This document shows, piece by piece, positions 9,044 through 19,600 of a stretch of DNA of 64,000 nt (the stretch's first letter is position 1; each line of letters begins with the position of its first letter). A model generated the notes under the pieces. That model saw only the letters and a program-made list of their open reading frames with translations, ran no database searches and was not told the origin of the DNA. The DNA comes from Glaciecola amylolytica (GTDB taxonomy: Bacteria; Bacteroidota; Bacteroidia; Flavobacteriales_D; Crocinitomicaceae). Both the position numbers and the translations under genes were made by a program. Location: the NCBI GenBank assembly GCA_003856375.1, contig CP034120.1, forward strand, positions 3,343,501 through 3,407,500, read 5' to 3'.

Positions 9044-9655
9044 ATGAAAACACGCGATAAAATATTACAAACAGCCTTGAACTTATTCAATAAACATGGA
9101 GTTCCGAATGTAACACTGCGCAGGATTGCAGCAGAAATGTTCATTAGCCAGGGAAATCTGAATTATCATTTTAAGCATCGGGAAGACATCATTGAAGCAC
9201 TTTATTTTCAATTGTTTGAGACATTTGAAACGGAAAAAGCCAAATTGGATACGGAAAAAATGGATTTTCAGTTTGTGTTGGATTCCACCAAAGCCGGAAT
9301 GGAAGCTCTTTTCAAGTATCGCTTTCTGATGATTGATTTCAACCAAAACATGCGTGAAAATCCCAAATTACATGAGCATTTCAAACAATTGGAAGAAGTA
9401 CGCAGAACAACTTACCTCTATTCCTTCGATTTAGCGATTAAAGCCGGAATTATGAGGGCTCCCGCTTTTGAAAAGGAATATGACGGCTTGAATGAACGCA
9501 TCCGTGTCTTCAGTGATTTCTGGATTGCCTCAGCGGAGGTTTACAATGAACCGCCCGAACACACGGTTGAGAAATACCACAATTTATTGGTCGAAATGTT
9601 CTTTCCGTATTTTACCAGAGAAGCTCAAAGAGAATTTTTGTTGAAGAGGTTGTAG
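9044..9655 (+). CDS. TetR/AcrR family transcriptional regulator
   Basis: A 203-residue protein. The N-terminal helix-turn-helix is canonical (residues 3-50: 'TRDKILQTALNLFNKHG...TLRRIAAEM...SQGNLNYHFKHREDII'). The C-terminal three-quarters is the variable helical ligand-binding/dimer domain. It probably represses itself and the divergent methyltransferase gene through the repeats at 8996-9043. The inducer is unknown; the partner gene suggests a lipid or envelope signal, but this is inference only. Confidence 0.92.
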   Translation: MKTRDKILQTALNLFNKHGVPNVTLRRIAAEMFISQGNLNYHFKHREDIIEALYFQLFETFETEKAKLDTEKMDFQFVLDSTKAGMEALFKYRFLMIDFNQNMRENPKLHEHFKQLEEVRRTTYLYSFDLAIKAGIMRAPAFEKEYDGLNERIRVFSDFWIASAEVYNEPPEHTVEKYHNLLVEMFFPYFTREAQREFLLKRL

Positions 9656-9703
9656 ATCGGAATCATCAACTTTCTTTGGGACCTCATGCATCGCATCCCA
9701 AAC

Positions 9704-9737
9704 AAAAAAATCCCTCCATCTACAGACAAAGGGATTT
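9704..9737 (-). terminator. Terminator of the ftsZ-yqeY end of the cluster
   Basis: AAATCCCT and AGGGATTT form an 8-bp stem. On the minus strand it is followed by a seven-T run, about 45 bases past the YqeY stop. Confidence 0.8.
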
Positions 9738-9783
9738 CCAACAATAAAAACAGAGTCTAAGGAAACTCGTGTTTAACAATACA

Positions 9784-10236
9784 TTACAAATTAGCCAAAG
9801 CTTCTTTTACCAGTTCGGAAACGCGTTTTCCGTCAGCTTTTCCAGCCAACTGACCGTTTACCGGCCCCATTACCTTACCCATGTCCTGAGGTCCGCCCGC
9901 TCCGACTTCAGCAATTTTAGCTGCAATCACCTGGCGCACTTCATCGTCAGACATCATTTTTGGCAAATAGTTCTCTAAAACTTTAGCTTGAAACAATTCT
10001 TCTTCTGCCAAATCGTTTCTTCCTTGTTCAACATAAATCTGGTACGTTTCCATACGCTGCTTGTGAAGTTTCAAAACGATTTTATTCGCTGCCTCTTCAG
10101 TCAGTTCGCCGGAACTACCGGATGTTGCTTCAAGTAATAATTTACTTTTAATATCACGCAAAACTGCCAGGCGTTCTTTTTCCTTTGCAAGCATTGCGTT
10201 TTTTATATCCTGATTGATTCTTTCTGTGAAATTCAT
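9784..10236 (-). CDS. GatB/YqeY domain protein
   Basis: A 150-residue YqeY-type protein (GatB C-terminal-like helical domain). The start is placed at MNFTERINQDIKNAMLAKEK (10236). A longer frame to 10272 would run through the inverted repeats after ftsZ and adds nothing conserved. The ending '...GKVMGPVNGQLAGKADGKRVSELVKEAL' is the family signature. Stand-alone YqeY proteins are thought to act on aminoacyl-tRNA or amide metabolism, but the role is not settled. It is the last gene of the ftsA-ftsZ unit and probably co-transcribed, subject to the stem-loops between it and ftsZ. Confidence 0.92.
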   Translation of the reverse strand: MNFTERINQDIKNAMLAKEKERLAVLRDIKSKLLLEATSGSSGELTEEAANKIVLKLHKQRMETYQIYVEQGRNDLAEEELFQAKVLENYLPKMMSDDEVRQVIAAKIAEVGAGGPQDMGKVMGPVNGQLAGKADGKRVSELVKEALANL

Positions 10237-10251
10237 TTTTGAGGATTTTAA

Positions 10252-10303
10252 GATTTTAGGACTTTCAGACATCAGGACTAATAAGTCTTAACATCCTAAA
10301 ATC
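10252..10303. repeat. Inverted repeats between ftsZ and yqeY
   Basis: GATTTTAGGA (10252-10261) and TCCTAAAATC (10294-10303) are perfect 10-bp inverted repeats. Shorter nested arms (GGACTAATAAGTCTTA) lie between them. They may attenuate read-through from ftsZ into yqeY; no clear T-run is seen. Confidence 0.6.
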
Positions 10304-10322
10304 CTGTTGTCTTAATGTCTGA

Positions 10323-11873
10323 TTAATCTACGTTATCGTGTAAAAAAGAGTTATTTGTTTTAATTCCGTCATCTGAAAGACCGAAACGGCTCACGTTGGA
10401 TTCTTCGCTTTTCACGACCTGATCCAAATGAATGTTTCTTCTTACAAATGCAGGCTCATCTTCCAACTCTTTCAAGCCTTCCGCTTTCTTCAACTTGTTG
10501 TTGTAGTTTTTGATTCGCTCCATGCGCTCCATATTTCGGCGCTGCAACTCTTCTGCGCTAACAGGCGCTTTCTGAACTACATTTTCCAACTCCGCTTTCG
10601 CTTCTGATTCGTCTTCCAGGAAGTAACGCTTCGGCTCTTCTTTTTCTTCAACGGAAGGAGAAGGAGTTGACGTAGGGCTTGTCATCGGTTTTGCTTCCGA
10701 TTTCATTTCCCAATCAAATTCAATCGTTCCTGAGTTCGTTGACGGCTTCACTTCTTCTTCTACTCTGCTCTCCGGCTTCAAAAAAGGCTCTTCTTCCTTT
10801 TTCTCAGGGATTACCTGATGCGTAGGCGAAGTTAAAGGTGTTTTGATCTCGTTTTTCGGCTCATCTTCCAAAACAGAAACTGTTTTTTCAGGAGCCTTTT
10901 CAAAACCCGTGAAAGGTGTTGAATGGAAACCCGTAGCAACCAAAGTCACACTTAATTTATCTCCTAAGCTCGGATCATAACCATGTCCCCAGATAACATC
11001 CGCAGTTGAACCTGCTTCATCCTGAATGTAATCCGTGATTTCACCGATTTCATCCATTGTTACCTCGATATCACCGTAAGTGATGTTCAACAAGATGTAT
11101 TTCGCGCCTTCGATATTGTTATCATTCAACAACGGAGAGTTCAATGCAGCCTGAACAGCAGAAATAGCACGTCCCTCACCTTCACCGACAGACGATCCCA
11201 TAATTGCCACACCGGAATTACGCATCACCGTGTTCACGTCGTTGAAGTCAACGTTGATTGCTCCTGTAGTTGTAATCACATCCGCAATTCCTTTTGCCGC
11301 AGTTGCCAATACGTTATCAGCCATCGCAAATGCTTGTGCCAAAGACATATTTCCTCCCACTTCACGCAAACGCTCGTTATTGATCACCAATAAAGTGTCA
11401 ACACATTGGCGCATCACGTCCAATCCTTCTTCTGCCTGTTGGCGGCGACGGCGACCTTCAAAAGCGAAAGGAACCGTTACGATACCAACAGTTAATATAT
11501 TTAGTTCTTTCGCAACCTGAGCAATTACAGGAGCAGCACCGGTTCCGGTTCCACCTCCCATTCCTGCGGTTACGAAAACCATTTTTGTTCCATTTGAAAG
11601 AAGTGCACGAATGTCCTCGATATTCTCAACGGCAGCATTTCTACCAATTTCAGGAATTGCACCCGCACCACGTCCTTCAGTCAGACTAGGTCCCAACTGA
11701 ATTTTATAAGGCACCGGAGAAATATCCAAAGCCTGACGGTCTGTATTACAAACGATGAAATCAACACCCTTGATTTCTTGATCGAACATGTGGTTTACAG
11801 CATTACTTCCACCACCACCAACACCAATCACTTTGATAATTGATGTTGTTCCTTTTGGCAAATCGAATTCCAT
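10323..11873 (-). CDS. ftsZ: Cell division protein FtsZ
   Basis: Tubulin-like GTPase that polymerises into the Z-ring. Residues 1-320 hold the core: N-terminal glycine loop '[13 protein letters not shown]', the tubulin signature GGGTGTG at residues 106-112, and the T7 region 'NVDFNDV' near 205-211. The remaining ~195 residues form a long acidic, Pro/Ser/Glu-rich linker and tail, longer than in E. coli, as is usual in Bacteroidota. The final residues differ from the proteobacterial FtsA-binding peptide. It follows ftsA after 48 bases rich in TTG/TTA repeats and is probably co-transcribed with it. Confidence 0.98.
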   Translation of the reverse strand: MEFDLPKGTTSIIKVIGVGGGGSNAVNHMFDQEIKGVDFIVCNTDRQALDISPVPYKIQLGPSLTEGRGAGAIPEIGRNAAVENIEDIRALLSNGTKMVFVTAGMGGGTGTGAAPVIAQVAKELNILTVGIVTVPFAFEGRRRRQQAEEGLDVMRQCVDTLLVINNERLREVGGNMSLAQAFAMADNVLATAAKGIADVITTTGAINVDFNDVNTVMRNSGVAIMGSSVGEGEGRAISAVQAALNSPLLNDNNIEGAKYILLNITYGDIEVTMDEIGEITDYIQDEAGSTADVIWGHGYDPSLGDKLSVTLVATGFHSTPFTGFEKAPEKTVSVLEDEPKNEIKTPLTSPTHQVIPEKKEEEPFLKPESRVEEEVKPSTNSGTIEFDWEMKSEAKPMTSPTSTPSPSVEEKEEPKRYFLEDESEAKAELENVVQKAPVSAEELQRRNMERMERIKNYNNKLKKAEGLKELEDEPAFVRRNIHLDQVVKSEESNVSRFGLSDDGIKTNNSFLHDNVD

Positions 11874-11921
11874 ATGCTTTCTTTTATTGTTGTTGTTATT
11901 GTTGTCTATTCTTATTATTCT

Positions 11922-13208
11922 TTACTCCTCCTCGGCAAAGAAATTCTTGCTCTTCGTTAACAAAGTATCGAAGAAACTTCCTCTTGTTTTTGTTGAATGT
12001 CCTTTCACCTGACCTGTAGTTGCTTCTACTTGTTTCTGAGGAACATCGTTTTCAAATCCTTTCATCACCAAACCGATCCCTGTTGCGTACATCGGTGATG
12101 TAATCGCATCAATCGTATTGGAAGACGCCAGATGCTCTGTCGGAAGCCCGATTCGCGTAGTCATTCCGGTCATGTATTCGAACAATTGCGTAATGTGCTT
12201 CAATTGAGATCCACCACCGGTAACCACAATTCCTGCAATCATTCGTTTCTCGTATCCTGAGTTCACGATTTCGTAATGAACGTGCTCAATGATCTCTTCC
12301 ATACGAGCCTGAATAATGCTTGCCAAATTACGAAGCGTGATCTCTTTCGGATCTCTGCCGCGCAATCCCGGAATACAAACTACTTCTGTTTCCAAACTTT
12401 CAGAAGCCAATGCCGACCCGAACTTCACCTTTAATGCTTCCGCATGACGGCGCAAGATCGTACAGCCTTCTTTGATATCATCCGTAATGACATTTCCTCC
12501 GAAAGGAATTACAGCCGTATGACGGATTACCCCTTCATGGAAAATCGCAACATCTGTAGTTCCACCACCGATATCAACCAAAACCACTCCGGCTTCTTTT
12601 TCTTCTTCATTCAATACCGCATCAGCAGAAGCAATCGGTTCCAGAATAATATCCTTCACCTGCAATCCTGATTTATCGACACAAACCTTGATATTTTTCG
12701 CAGCATTGATCTGTCCGGTAATGATATGGAAATTTGCTTCCAAACGCACTCCCATCATACCGATCGGATCGATAATTCCCTGCTCGTTATCAACGATGTA
12801 TTCCTGTGGCAACACGTGGATAATTTCTTCTCCCGGAGGCATTACCAATTTGTACATATCATCAATCAAAGCGTTGATATCTGCCTGAGAAATCTCTACT
12901 TCCGGATTATTTCGCGTATAAATTCCGCGGTGCTGCAAGCTCTTAATATGCTGTCCTGCAATCCCCACGTTCACCACACGGATAATCAAATCCGCATCCA
13001 CGCGATCCTGAGCTTCTTCAACAGCAGACTTGATCGATTGAACAGTTTTCTCAATATTGGACACGATTCCTCTGGAGACTCCCAAAGACTCGCTTTTTCC
13101 CATGGAAATAATTTCAATTTTCCCATGTTCATTTTTCGTACCAACTAAACATGCAATTTTAGTCGTTCCAATATCCAATCCAACTACAATCTTTTTTCCC
13201 GCTGACAT
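11922..13208 (-). CDS. ftsA: Cell division protein FtsA
   Basis: Actin-fold protein that tethers FtsZ to the membrane. The 428 residues begin with the phosphate-1 motif 'VVGLDIGTTKIACLVG'. The second phosphate loop ('VLVDIGGGTTDVAIF') and adenosine motif ('GIVVTGGGSQLKHI') are present. The C-terminal segment 'TRGSFFDTLLTKSKNFFAEEE' could be the membrane-binding amphipathic helix. Unlike the usual ftsQ-ftsA-ftsZ arrangement, ftsQ is about 7 kb away here, so ftsA must have its own promoter. A TAAGTTTG element lies about 165 bases upstream (13372-13379, minus). Confidence 0.97.
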   Translation of the reverse strand: MSAGKKIVVGLDIGTTKIACLVGTKNEHGKIEIISMGKSESLGVSRGIVSNIEKTVQSIKSAVEEAQDRVDADLIIRVVNVGIAGQHIKSLQHRGIYTRNNPEVEISQADINALIDDMYKLVMPPGEEIIHVLPQEYIVDNEQGIIDPIGMMGVRLEANFHIITGQINAAKNIKVCVDKSGLQVKDIILEPIASADAVLNEEEKEAGVVLVDIGGGTTDVAIFHEGVIRHTAVIPFGGNVITDDIKEGCTILRRHAEALKVKFGSALASESLETEVVCIPGLRGRDPKEITLRNLASIIQARMEEIIEHVHYEIVNSGYEKRMIAGIVVTGGGSQLKHITQLFEYMTGMTTRIGLPTEHLASSNTIDAITSPMYATGIGLVMKGFENDVPQKQVEATTGQVKGHSTKTRGSFFDTLLTKSKNFFAEEE

Positions 13209-13587
13209 AAACTCTTCTTTTTCTTCAACTTACATCCCGATAACTACCGGAACTAAATTCGACCGTTTTAACAATCCGTAATGTAGAAATTAATCCAACC
13301 AATTTCTGTCTTTATCGAACTAAAACCATCACATATCGACATTTTGGTTTTTTCCCAAGATACGGTATGTACAAACTTAAATTTTATTTTGTCGTCTTTC
13401 CCGTGAATTTAGAATACTTATTAAACGGGTATTGTTAATAAAGATACGCTTTGTTTTCAGTTAAAATCTTCCTTTTCCTCAACAAAACCGACCCTTCTCA
13501 ACTATTTCATTAATTGCCAAAGTATTTACATAACGGAAATAAAAAATTTACTTATTTTTAATCACTACACTTTGAACCTTTGTTACC
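13209..13587. promoter_or_regulatory. 379-bp divergent region between ftsA and the histidine kinase
   Basis: No gene is seen. It must hold the ftsA promoter (minus-strand TAAGTTTG at 13372-13379 fits the -7 consensus; no -33 TTG found) and the kinase promoter on the plus strand. Near 13565 the sequence CTACACTTTG resembles a -7 element with one extra spacer base. The rest is AT-rich. Confidence 0.45.
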
Positions 13588-15555
13588 ATGCCGAAGCAAC
13601 TCTACTGCGTTTTTTTGCTTTTACTCCTTTTTAAGCAATCCTTTGCTCAGAAACCAACTGTTCAAAAGCTCGAAGATTTAAAATTCAGGATCAAGCAAGC
13701 AACTTATTATGACAGCTCAACTGTTTTCTCCCTCGGAAAGCAATGTATTCAACTGGCCAAAGCGCTGAAAAAGGAAAATGAAATCGGGTATGTTTACCAG
13801 TATTACGGCAGTTTCAACTACTATGCCGGCGATCAGAAAGAAGCAAAAAAGTATTACCATAAAAGTATTGCCATAGGAGAAAAAACAAGTGATTTCAAAC
13901 TCATCAATTCCACCAAAATCAGACTCAATTTTCTGATTCTCGATCAGGATGTTTTAAAAGCCGAAGATGGTTTCAAAGCACTTCTGAAAGACGCTATTAA
14001 AGGAAATTACATCGAAAGTCAGCTGGAAATATACAACGGTCTCGGAATTATGTATGAAATGCGTTTGATGGACGACAAAGCCATTGAAAGCTACCTGAAA
14101 GGGCTCCGAATCGCTGAAAAACATCATAAAAAATTTGCAACCGGCTACCTGCTCAACAACCTGGCGTTGCTCAAAATGAAATCCAAAAAGTATCAGGAAG
14201 CAAGGAAAGATCTGGAGCGCGCATTGATCCTGGCAACAGAAACCAATGAATCGCGGCTGCAATTCAATGTTCTGAACAATCTTGGTCTCGTGACCCGGCA
14301 AACCGGTGACTTCAAAGGATCCATCAGTCACTACAAACAAACGGTTCAGAAAGCAAAAAAGATCGGTTTCCCTTCCGGAATTACAGTAGCCTACATCAAT
14401 CTGGCTTCGTCTTATCTGGATGACAAACAATTGGTGGAAGCCTCCAAAAGCAGCGACTCTGCTTTGGCAGCTATTATCACCGTTCGTGAACCGCTTCATC
14501 TGATCAAAGCCTACATCATGAGAGGATTGGTTTCGGCGGAACAAAAGAATTTCGCTGAAGCCGAAAGGTGCATCGATTCCATTCAGTCTTTCCTGACTTT
14601 TTTCAATGATCCGAACTGCCGCAAAGACCTGATTTCGCTGCAATCCAAACTGGCTTATGTTCAGGGAAACTACAAGCTGGCCTACGATCTGGAACGGAAA
14701 TACAGCGAACTTTCCGACAGCATCCGGGAAGTTTCCAATGAAAATGAACAAACCCGCTTGCAAACCATTTATGGCAAGGAACGCATGGAGAATGAACTGA
14801 CCGATCTGAACCAGCGAAATAAAATTCTGCACACAGAAAACAAGCTTAAATCGGCCAATTACCGGTTTATTTTTCTGGTGATTCTATCGCTTTTCATGCT
14901 GGTTCTTGCAATCATTTACATCAGCAATGTGCGCAGATCAAGAAGGATCAAATCCAATTTTTCGCAAAAATTAATTGAACAAATCGATGAAGAGCGTTCC
15001 CGGATTTCTAAAGATCTGCATGACGACATCGGTCAAAGTCTGGCAGTAGTCAAATCAAAATTAAACCTGTTCGCTACAGGGAAAATTTCTCAAATCAACG
15101 GATTGGATCAGGAAATCGGCGATATTCTGGAACAAACCCGTGTCTTAAGTCATCAGCTTCATCCGGCAGCTTTGGAAAAAATAGGCCTGGAAAGAGCCCT
15201 TCATTCCATTATCGAAAAAACACAATCCGGAACGGATATCGTCTGCAGTCTTGAATTTGACATTGACGGAAAGCCAATCAATACGGAAACCAGTTCTCAA
15301 ATTTACCGCATCATTCAGGAATGCATTTCGAATACCATCAAACACGCACACGCCAGCGCATTAAAAGTTCTGATTGAGCGAAAAAACGGCGAGCTGATTA
15401 TTCAATACAGAGACAATGGAGTGGGCATTTCTGATTCACAGAACAAACATGGTCTGGGACTTTTAACTATCCGCGAACGCACTGCTATTATCGGCGGGCA
15501 TTTGGACTTAAAAACAGGAAACAAAAAAGGTATTTCATTAACTATCAGTATTTAA
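13588..15555 (+). CDS. TPR-sensor histidine kinase (HisKA_3/NarX type)
   Basis: A 655-residue protein. Signal peptide 1-20; TPR repeats from about 30 to 370, which should lie in the periplasm; a coiled linker; one membrane helix at 424-446; then the kinase. The H-box 'ERSRISKDLHDDIGQSL' places the phospho-accepting histidine at residue 478, of the DHp type used by NarX/DesK kinases. The N-box ('IIQECISNTIKHAHA') and G-box ('DNGVGISD...HGLGLLTIRER') of the ATPase domain are intact. The response regulator begins at the base after its stop codon. The signal is unknown; TPRs point to protein or peptide sensing. The pair sits, on the opposite strand, inside the dcw cluster. Confidence 0.93.
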   Translation: MPKQLYCVFLLLLLFKQSFAQKPTVQKLEDLKFRIKQATYYDSSTVFSLGKQCIQLAKALKKENEIGYVYQYYGSFNYYAGDQKEAKKYYHKSIAIGEKTSDFKLINSTKIRLNFLILDQDVLKAEDGFKALLKDAIKGNYIESQLEIYNGLGIMYEMRLMDDKAIESYLKGLRIAEKHHKKFATGYLLNNLALLKMKSKKYQEARKDLERALILATETNESRLQFNVLNNLGLVTRQTGDFKGSISHYKQTVQKAKKIGFPSGITVAYINLASSYLDDKQLVEASKSSDSALAAIITVREPLHLIKAYIMRGLVSAEQKNFAEAERCIDSIQSFLTFFNDPNCRKDLISLQSKLAYVQGNYKLAYDLERKYSELSDSIREVSNENEQTRLQTIYGKERMENELTDLNQRNKILHTENKLKSANYRFIFLVILSLFMLVLAIIYISNVRRSRRIKSNFSQKLIEQIDEERSRISKDLHDDIGQSLAVVKSKLNLFATGKISQINGLDQEIGDILEQTRVLSHQLHPAALEKIGLERALHSIIEKTQSGTDIVCSLEFDIDGKPINTETSSQIYRIIQECISNTIKHAHASALKVLIERKNGELIIQYRDNGVGISDSQNKHGLGLLTIRERTAIIGGHLDLKTGNKKGISLTISI

Positions 15556-16215
15556 ATGAAAGTAATTTTAGCAGATGATCATCCGATTTTCAGAAGTGGC
15601 TTGACTTTTCTTCTCGAATCTTCCTTTGACCACGTTGAAATCCAGGCTTATGAAAACGGCTTGCAAGTCCTTGAAAACATTCCGGTTTTTAATCCGGATA
15701 TTGTTTTGTTGGATATTGACATGCCGATTAAAAACGGACTTGAAACCTGTTCTGCCATTCAGCAGCAGCATCCGGGTCTGGCAGTCATTATTCTTTCGAT
15801 CCACAAAACGACCGATATCGTGAAACTTGCTTTTTACAACGGCGCCAAAGGATATCTGATCAAGGACAACACGTCGGAAGAAATCGTTGAATGCATCAAT
15901 TGGGTCTTAGACGGAAAAACATACCTTCCTTTGGTTCTAAGGGATCAACACAACAAAAGACAGATCGATCCTTTAATGGAACTCATCACCGACGAAATCA
16001 AATCATTGACTCCAACGGAACTGAAGGTTTTGAAATTGGTCAGTAAAAAATACTCCAGTAAAGAAATTGCAGACCTGTTATTCGTCTCCCCAAAATCGGT
16101 CGAAAACTACCGTTCCCGCATTTGCAAAAAATTGAATCTGGATGCCCGGAACAACAGTCTATTGCTTTGGGTAATGGAAAACAAGTTTTTGCTGGATTCC
16201 GATCAGCTGCTGTAA
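15556..16215 (+). CDS. NarL/LuxR-family response regulator
   Basis: A 219-residue protein. It has a receiver domain with the acidic pocket Asp7-Asp8 and phospho-acceptor Asp53 ('PDIVLLDIDMP'), and a C-terminal LuxR-type helix-turn-helix ('LTPTELKVLKLVSKKYSSKE', about residues 150-200). It abuts the kinase gene without spacing, so the two form a cognate pair and are surely translated from one mRNA. Targets are unknown. The adjacent secreted protein gene and the neighbouring division genes are candidates by position only. Confidence 0.95.
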   Translation: MKVILADDHPIFRSGLTFLLESSFDHVEIQAYENGLQVLENIPVFNPDIVLLDIDMPIKNGLETCSAIQQQHPGLAVIILSIHKTTDIVKLAFYNGAKGYLIKDNTSEEIVECINWVLDGKTYLPLVLRDQHNKRQIDPLMELITDEIKSLTPTELKVLKLVSKKYSSKEIADLLFVSPKSVENYRSRICKKLNLDARNNSLLLWVMENKFLLDSDQLL

Positions 16216-16356
16216 AGCAAAAAAAATCAAAAGGGTTTAATTAAAAAGTTGAAGGTTATTTAAAGAAATGACTTGTCCGGGAATTTGGTTGACGATTTCT
16301 CAGAATAACGGTATTTAGACACTACTCATTTACATCAAGACAGGATGTAAATCCCC

Positions 16357-16438
16357 ACAGATAAATACTCGCCTGCCGGACTCGCTGGTTAAATTGTGGC
16401 GACTGGTAAGCGCCACCAACATCTGTGCATCTGTGGAA
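16357..16438. repeat. 82-bp palindromic repeat element, copy 1
   Basis: Bounded by CCACAGAT and ATCTGTGG as terminal inverted repeats. Inside is a GGCG...CGCC hairpin around CTGGTAAG. It shares the ends, 'CCGGACTC', 'CTGGTAAG' and 'ATCTGTGCATCTGTGG' with 38814-38896. Confidence 0.8.
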
Positions 16439-16522
16439 AATCACCCGCATTCTCTTACAAAACCTAAGGAAAATACATTTAAACAAAAACATCCTGAACC
16501 TGTCGAAGCATGGACGTATCAC

Positions 16523-16553
16523 AAAAAAGAGATCACATTCTCATGCAATCTCT
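16523..16553 (-). terminator. Terminator of the secreted CUB/Ig-like protein gene
   Basis: On the minus strand AGAGATTGCAT-GAGA-ATGTGATCTCT forms an 11-bp stem (two wobbles) on a GNRA-type loop, followed by six T. Confidence 0.85.
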
Positions 16554-16620
16554 TCATCACCGCGGCATAGTTGTGTGCGCCAATCTTAAACTAAGTAGTA
16601 GTAGTGAATCGGGTTATAAA

Positions 16621-19600
16621 TCATTCATCTTCCAGTAGCATAACACGTTCAGAGGTTCCGTCTTCGTAAATCAAAATCACCAAACCTTTTTGATCTTCGG
16701 AGATCCTCTGACCTAATAAATTTGTTCTGCCGACAATCTTTTTGAATTTCATTCTGTTATCAATAGAAACAACATCATCCAGCACAGTCACTTGCCCATT
16801 AAAATCCTTTTGTACTAATCTGTAATAGTTAATCGCTTTCTCAAATTCAGTATCGTAAACCTGATAATAGTTTTCTTCCGAAGTAGTTCCATTTCCATTG
16901 ACCTCGGCTACTTTTTCCCAATTAACCAAATCAACGGAGCGTTCTAAACGGAATGACTGATTATCTCTTTCCGATTGGGTCACCCAAAAGAGTCTGTTTT
17001 CCCTTTCGTTATCCTTTTTCCCGTCAAACATGGAAACTTCAACCGGCAAAGGACTAAAACAAGCGATCTGGCAATTGCTCATAAAACTCGAAATTCCGTT
17101 ACACGTTCCTCCAACCGGAGTAATTTGAAGCGCATAAGAGGTTGGTCCTGCAGCCAAAGGTGGGTTGTAAGATGACATCGGAGCCTGATAAATATCTGCC
17201 TGAATGTTCACATTATCCACCAAAGCCGGTTGAGTTGAAGAACAAGCCGCAGCGTTGTTATTCACCCATCTGAAACCGATGTAAAGTGTTGTATTGTTAT
17301 AAGTCGCCGGCAATGAAATGGTTGCCGTTTGAGCCGCAGTTTGATTGTAATAAGGTCCTCCGACACTTGTCCAGGTGGTTCCGTTGGTTGAAACAACCGC
17401 TTCCAGATAATCATTTGCATTTGCCGAAGCACCAATGCAGGCAAATCCACCGGAAGTTTCACCTTTTGCCTTCCAATTGAATGAGAATACAATATTCGAA
17501 GCATTCGTCGTGGAAATCGGGCCGTACTTCGCTATTTGATTCGCATCATCCGTATTATTATAAGCATTGTAGGTCGTTCCGTTATGAATCTCTAAAAACT
17601 TGCCTGCTATTGCTCCAACTGCTCCTGTGCTTCCAATTGCCCAATTATTTACAGACCCGACAACTGTTTGCTGCGACCAGCCGCCTGAACCAGCTCCCAA
17701 TGTTGTTGAAGTTGTGAGTGCATTGAAATTCTCGCTGTACAAACTTTGATTAATGATCGCCGATTTTGTTTCCTGGAATACCTGCGTACCACCGGATGTG
17801 GATGTCGGACAAGGTGTTTGCGAACCATTATACGAATACCAGGTAAATGTAAATTGCGTCGCTCCGGCCATATTCGGCGGACTCACCATATTGATAGCCG
17901 ACAAATCACAAAGAGAAGTGTTTTCGGAAGGAATTGCGCCGTAATCAGCCAAGGTAACTGACATCATATCGCTATAAGAACAACCCGTAGCACTTGTAGC
18001 CGTGTAGTAATAATTCGTTGTTCCGGTCGGATTAACGGTTGTTGTAGGAGTCGTTGCAACCTGCGCACCTGTCGGTGAACCCACGTTCCAGCTAAAAGTT
18101 GTTCCGTTGGTATTTGTTCCGCTCAAATTGATCGGAGAACCTGAAGCACAAGCTAACTGATCAACTCCTGCACCCGACAAAATCGGATCAATGGTCAGTT
18201 TGATATAATCCGATCCCGTACAATATCCGCTTGGAGATGTCACATTCACCTGATAGTAAATCGTGGTTGTTCCGGGAGGAGCAGCGCTGTAATTTGCTGC
18301 AGTTGCACCTCCGATATTACTCCAGTTACTTGGAGTACCAAAAAATCCGGTAGTCGTTGTAGATTGCCACTGATAATTTCCGCCGCCGGTTGCCACCAAA
18401 TTCGTGCTTGATCCCTGACAAACGGTTCTATCAGCTCCCAGATTAGGGGCAGGAGTTACTTCCGGAGTAACAACAACCTGATCCTGTGCAGAACAAGATC
18501 CGTTAATTGCCGTTACCGTATACGTTACCGCCGAAGACGGATTTACCGTAATGGATGCACCCGTTTGATTGGTACTCCACAGATAAGTCGTTCCATTTCC
18601 GGTAGCCGTTAAAGTCACATCCGAATAAGTATAACCGATTCCCAAAAATCCCGGAGTCCGGCAATTCGAAATATCAGGCCCCGCATTAACGACCGGGACA
18701 GCCAGAGTATTTATCGGGTAAACCTGATTTAACGGATTACCGCACATATCATTCATATTACTAACCGTCATGGAGTAATTGCCCGGTGGCATTGACGGAG
18801 AAACTCCGATAACCACACTGTTTGTTTTTCCGTTCACACAATTTGTTGTGATCAGTGAAACGGTATATCCCGGAATTACAAAATCAGAAGCCTGCAAGGT
18901 ATTACAATCAATGTATTCTGAAAAAGTAACTGTAAATGAAGTCGAAGCTGCGCAATTCGCGCTATATGCATTTGTAATGGTAGGAACTGTATTGTCTACA
19001 ATATTTACCGTAGAAGCGATGTTATGGAAATTCAATGTGAAACCGGCATTGTTTCCGCCGTAATAATTGATACACAGGGCATAAATTTTGGTTGTCTGAA
19101 CAGCTACCAATGAATTATTTGTTGTTCCGGAAGCATCCTGAGAATTGCTGGATCCGGCCGCATTTAACCCTGTTGCTCCTTGTGTTGCCGAGTAATTACA
19201 GGACAATTGCGTTTTGTTCGCACAACCATTCGTGATATCCCATAACACAAAGTCATAATCCGTAGATCCTGTCGGATTGATCATGAAATCCAGGTTTCCG
19301 TTTGTCTGCGGGGAAAAGGAATACCAAACCGATCCACCATTTCCTGTTCCGGAATAACAACTTCCGTTATCATCGTTTACATTTCCAGTGTTTTCGTATT
19401 GATTTGCTGAAGTATTTACGGTAAGATTACTACATAACGGAATTGCCCCAACACAATCACTTTCAGGCATCGTTGCTTTCTCTATCCCCGATAATTCGGC
19501 TAATACTCCTCCAGCTGTAGTAGGCTCAACAGCTCCGGCAAATCCCGGACGGGTTCCAACAGAAGATTTCGGATCATAGACAATTGTGAAGCCTTTTCCG

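Larger units (their letters stand above)
16216..16620. other. 405-bp gap between the response regulator and the secreted protein gene (convergent)
   Basis: No gene is seen. It contains the 82-bp inverted-repeat element (16357-16438), a fragment 'CCTGAACCTGTCGAAGCATG' near 16494 that looks like a common dispersed Bacteroidota repeat, a minus-strand terminator (16523-16553), and a short (AGT)4 run at 16594-16605. Confidence 0.7.
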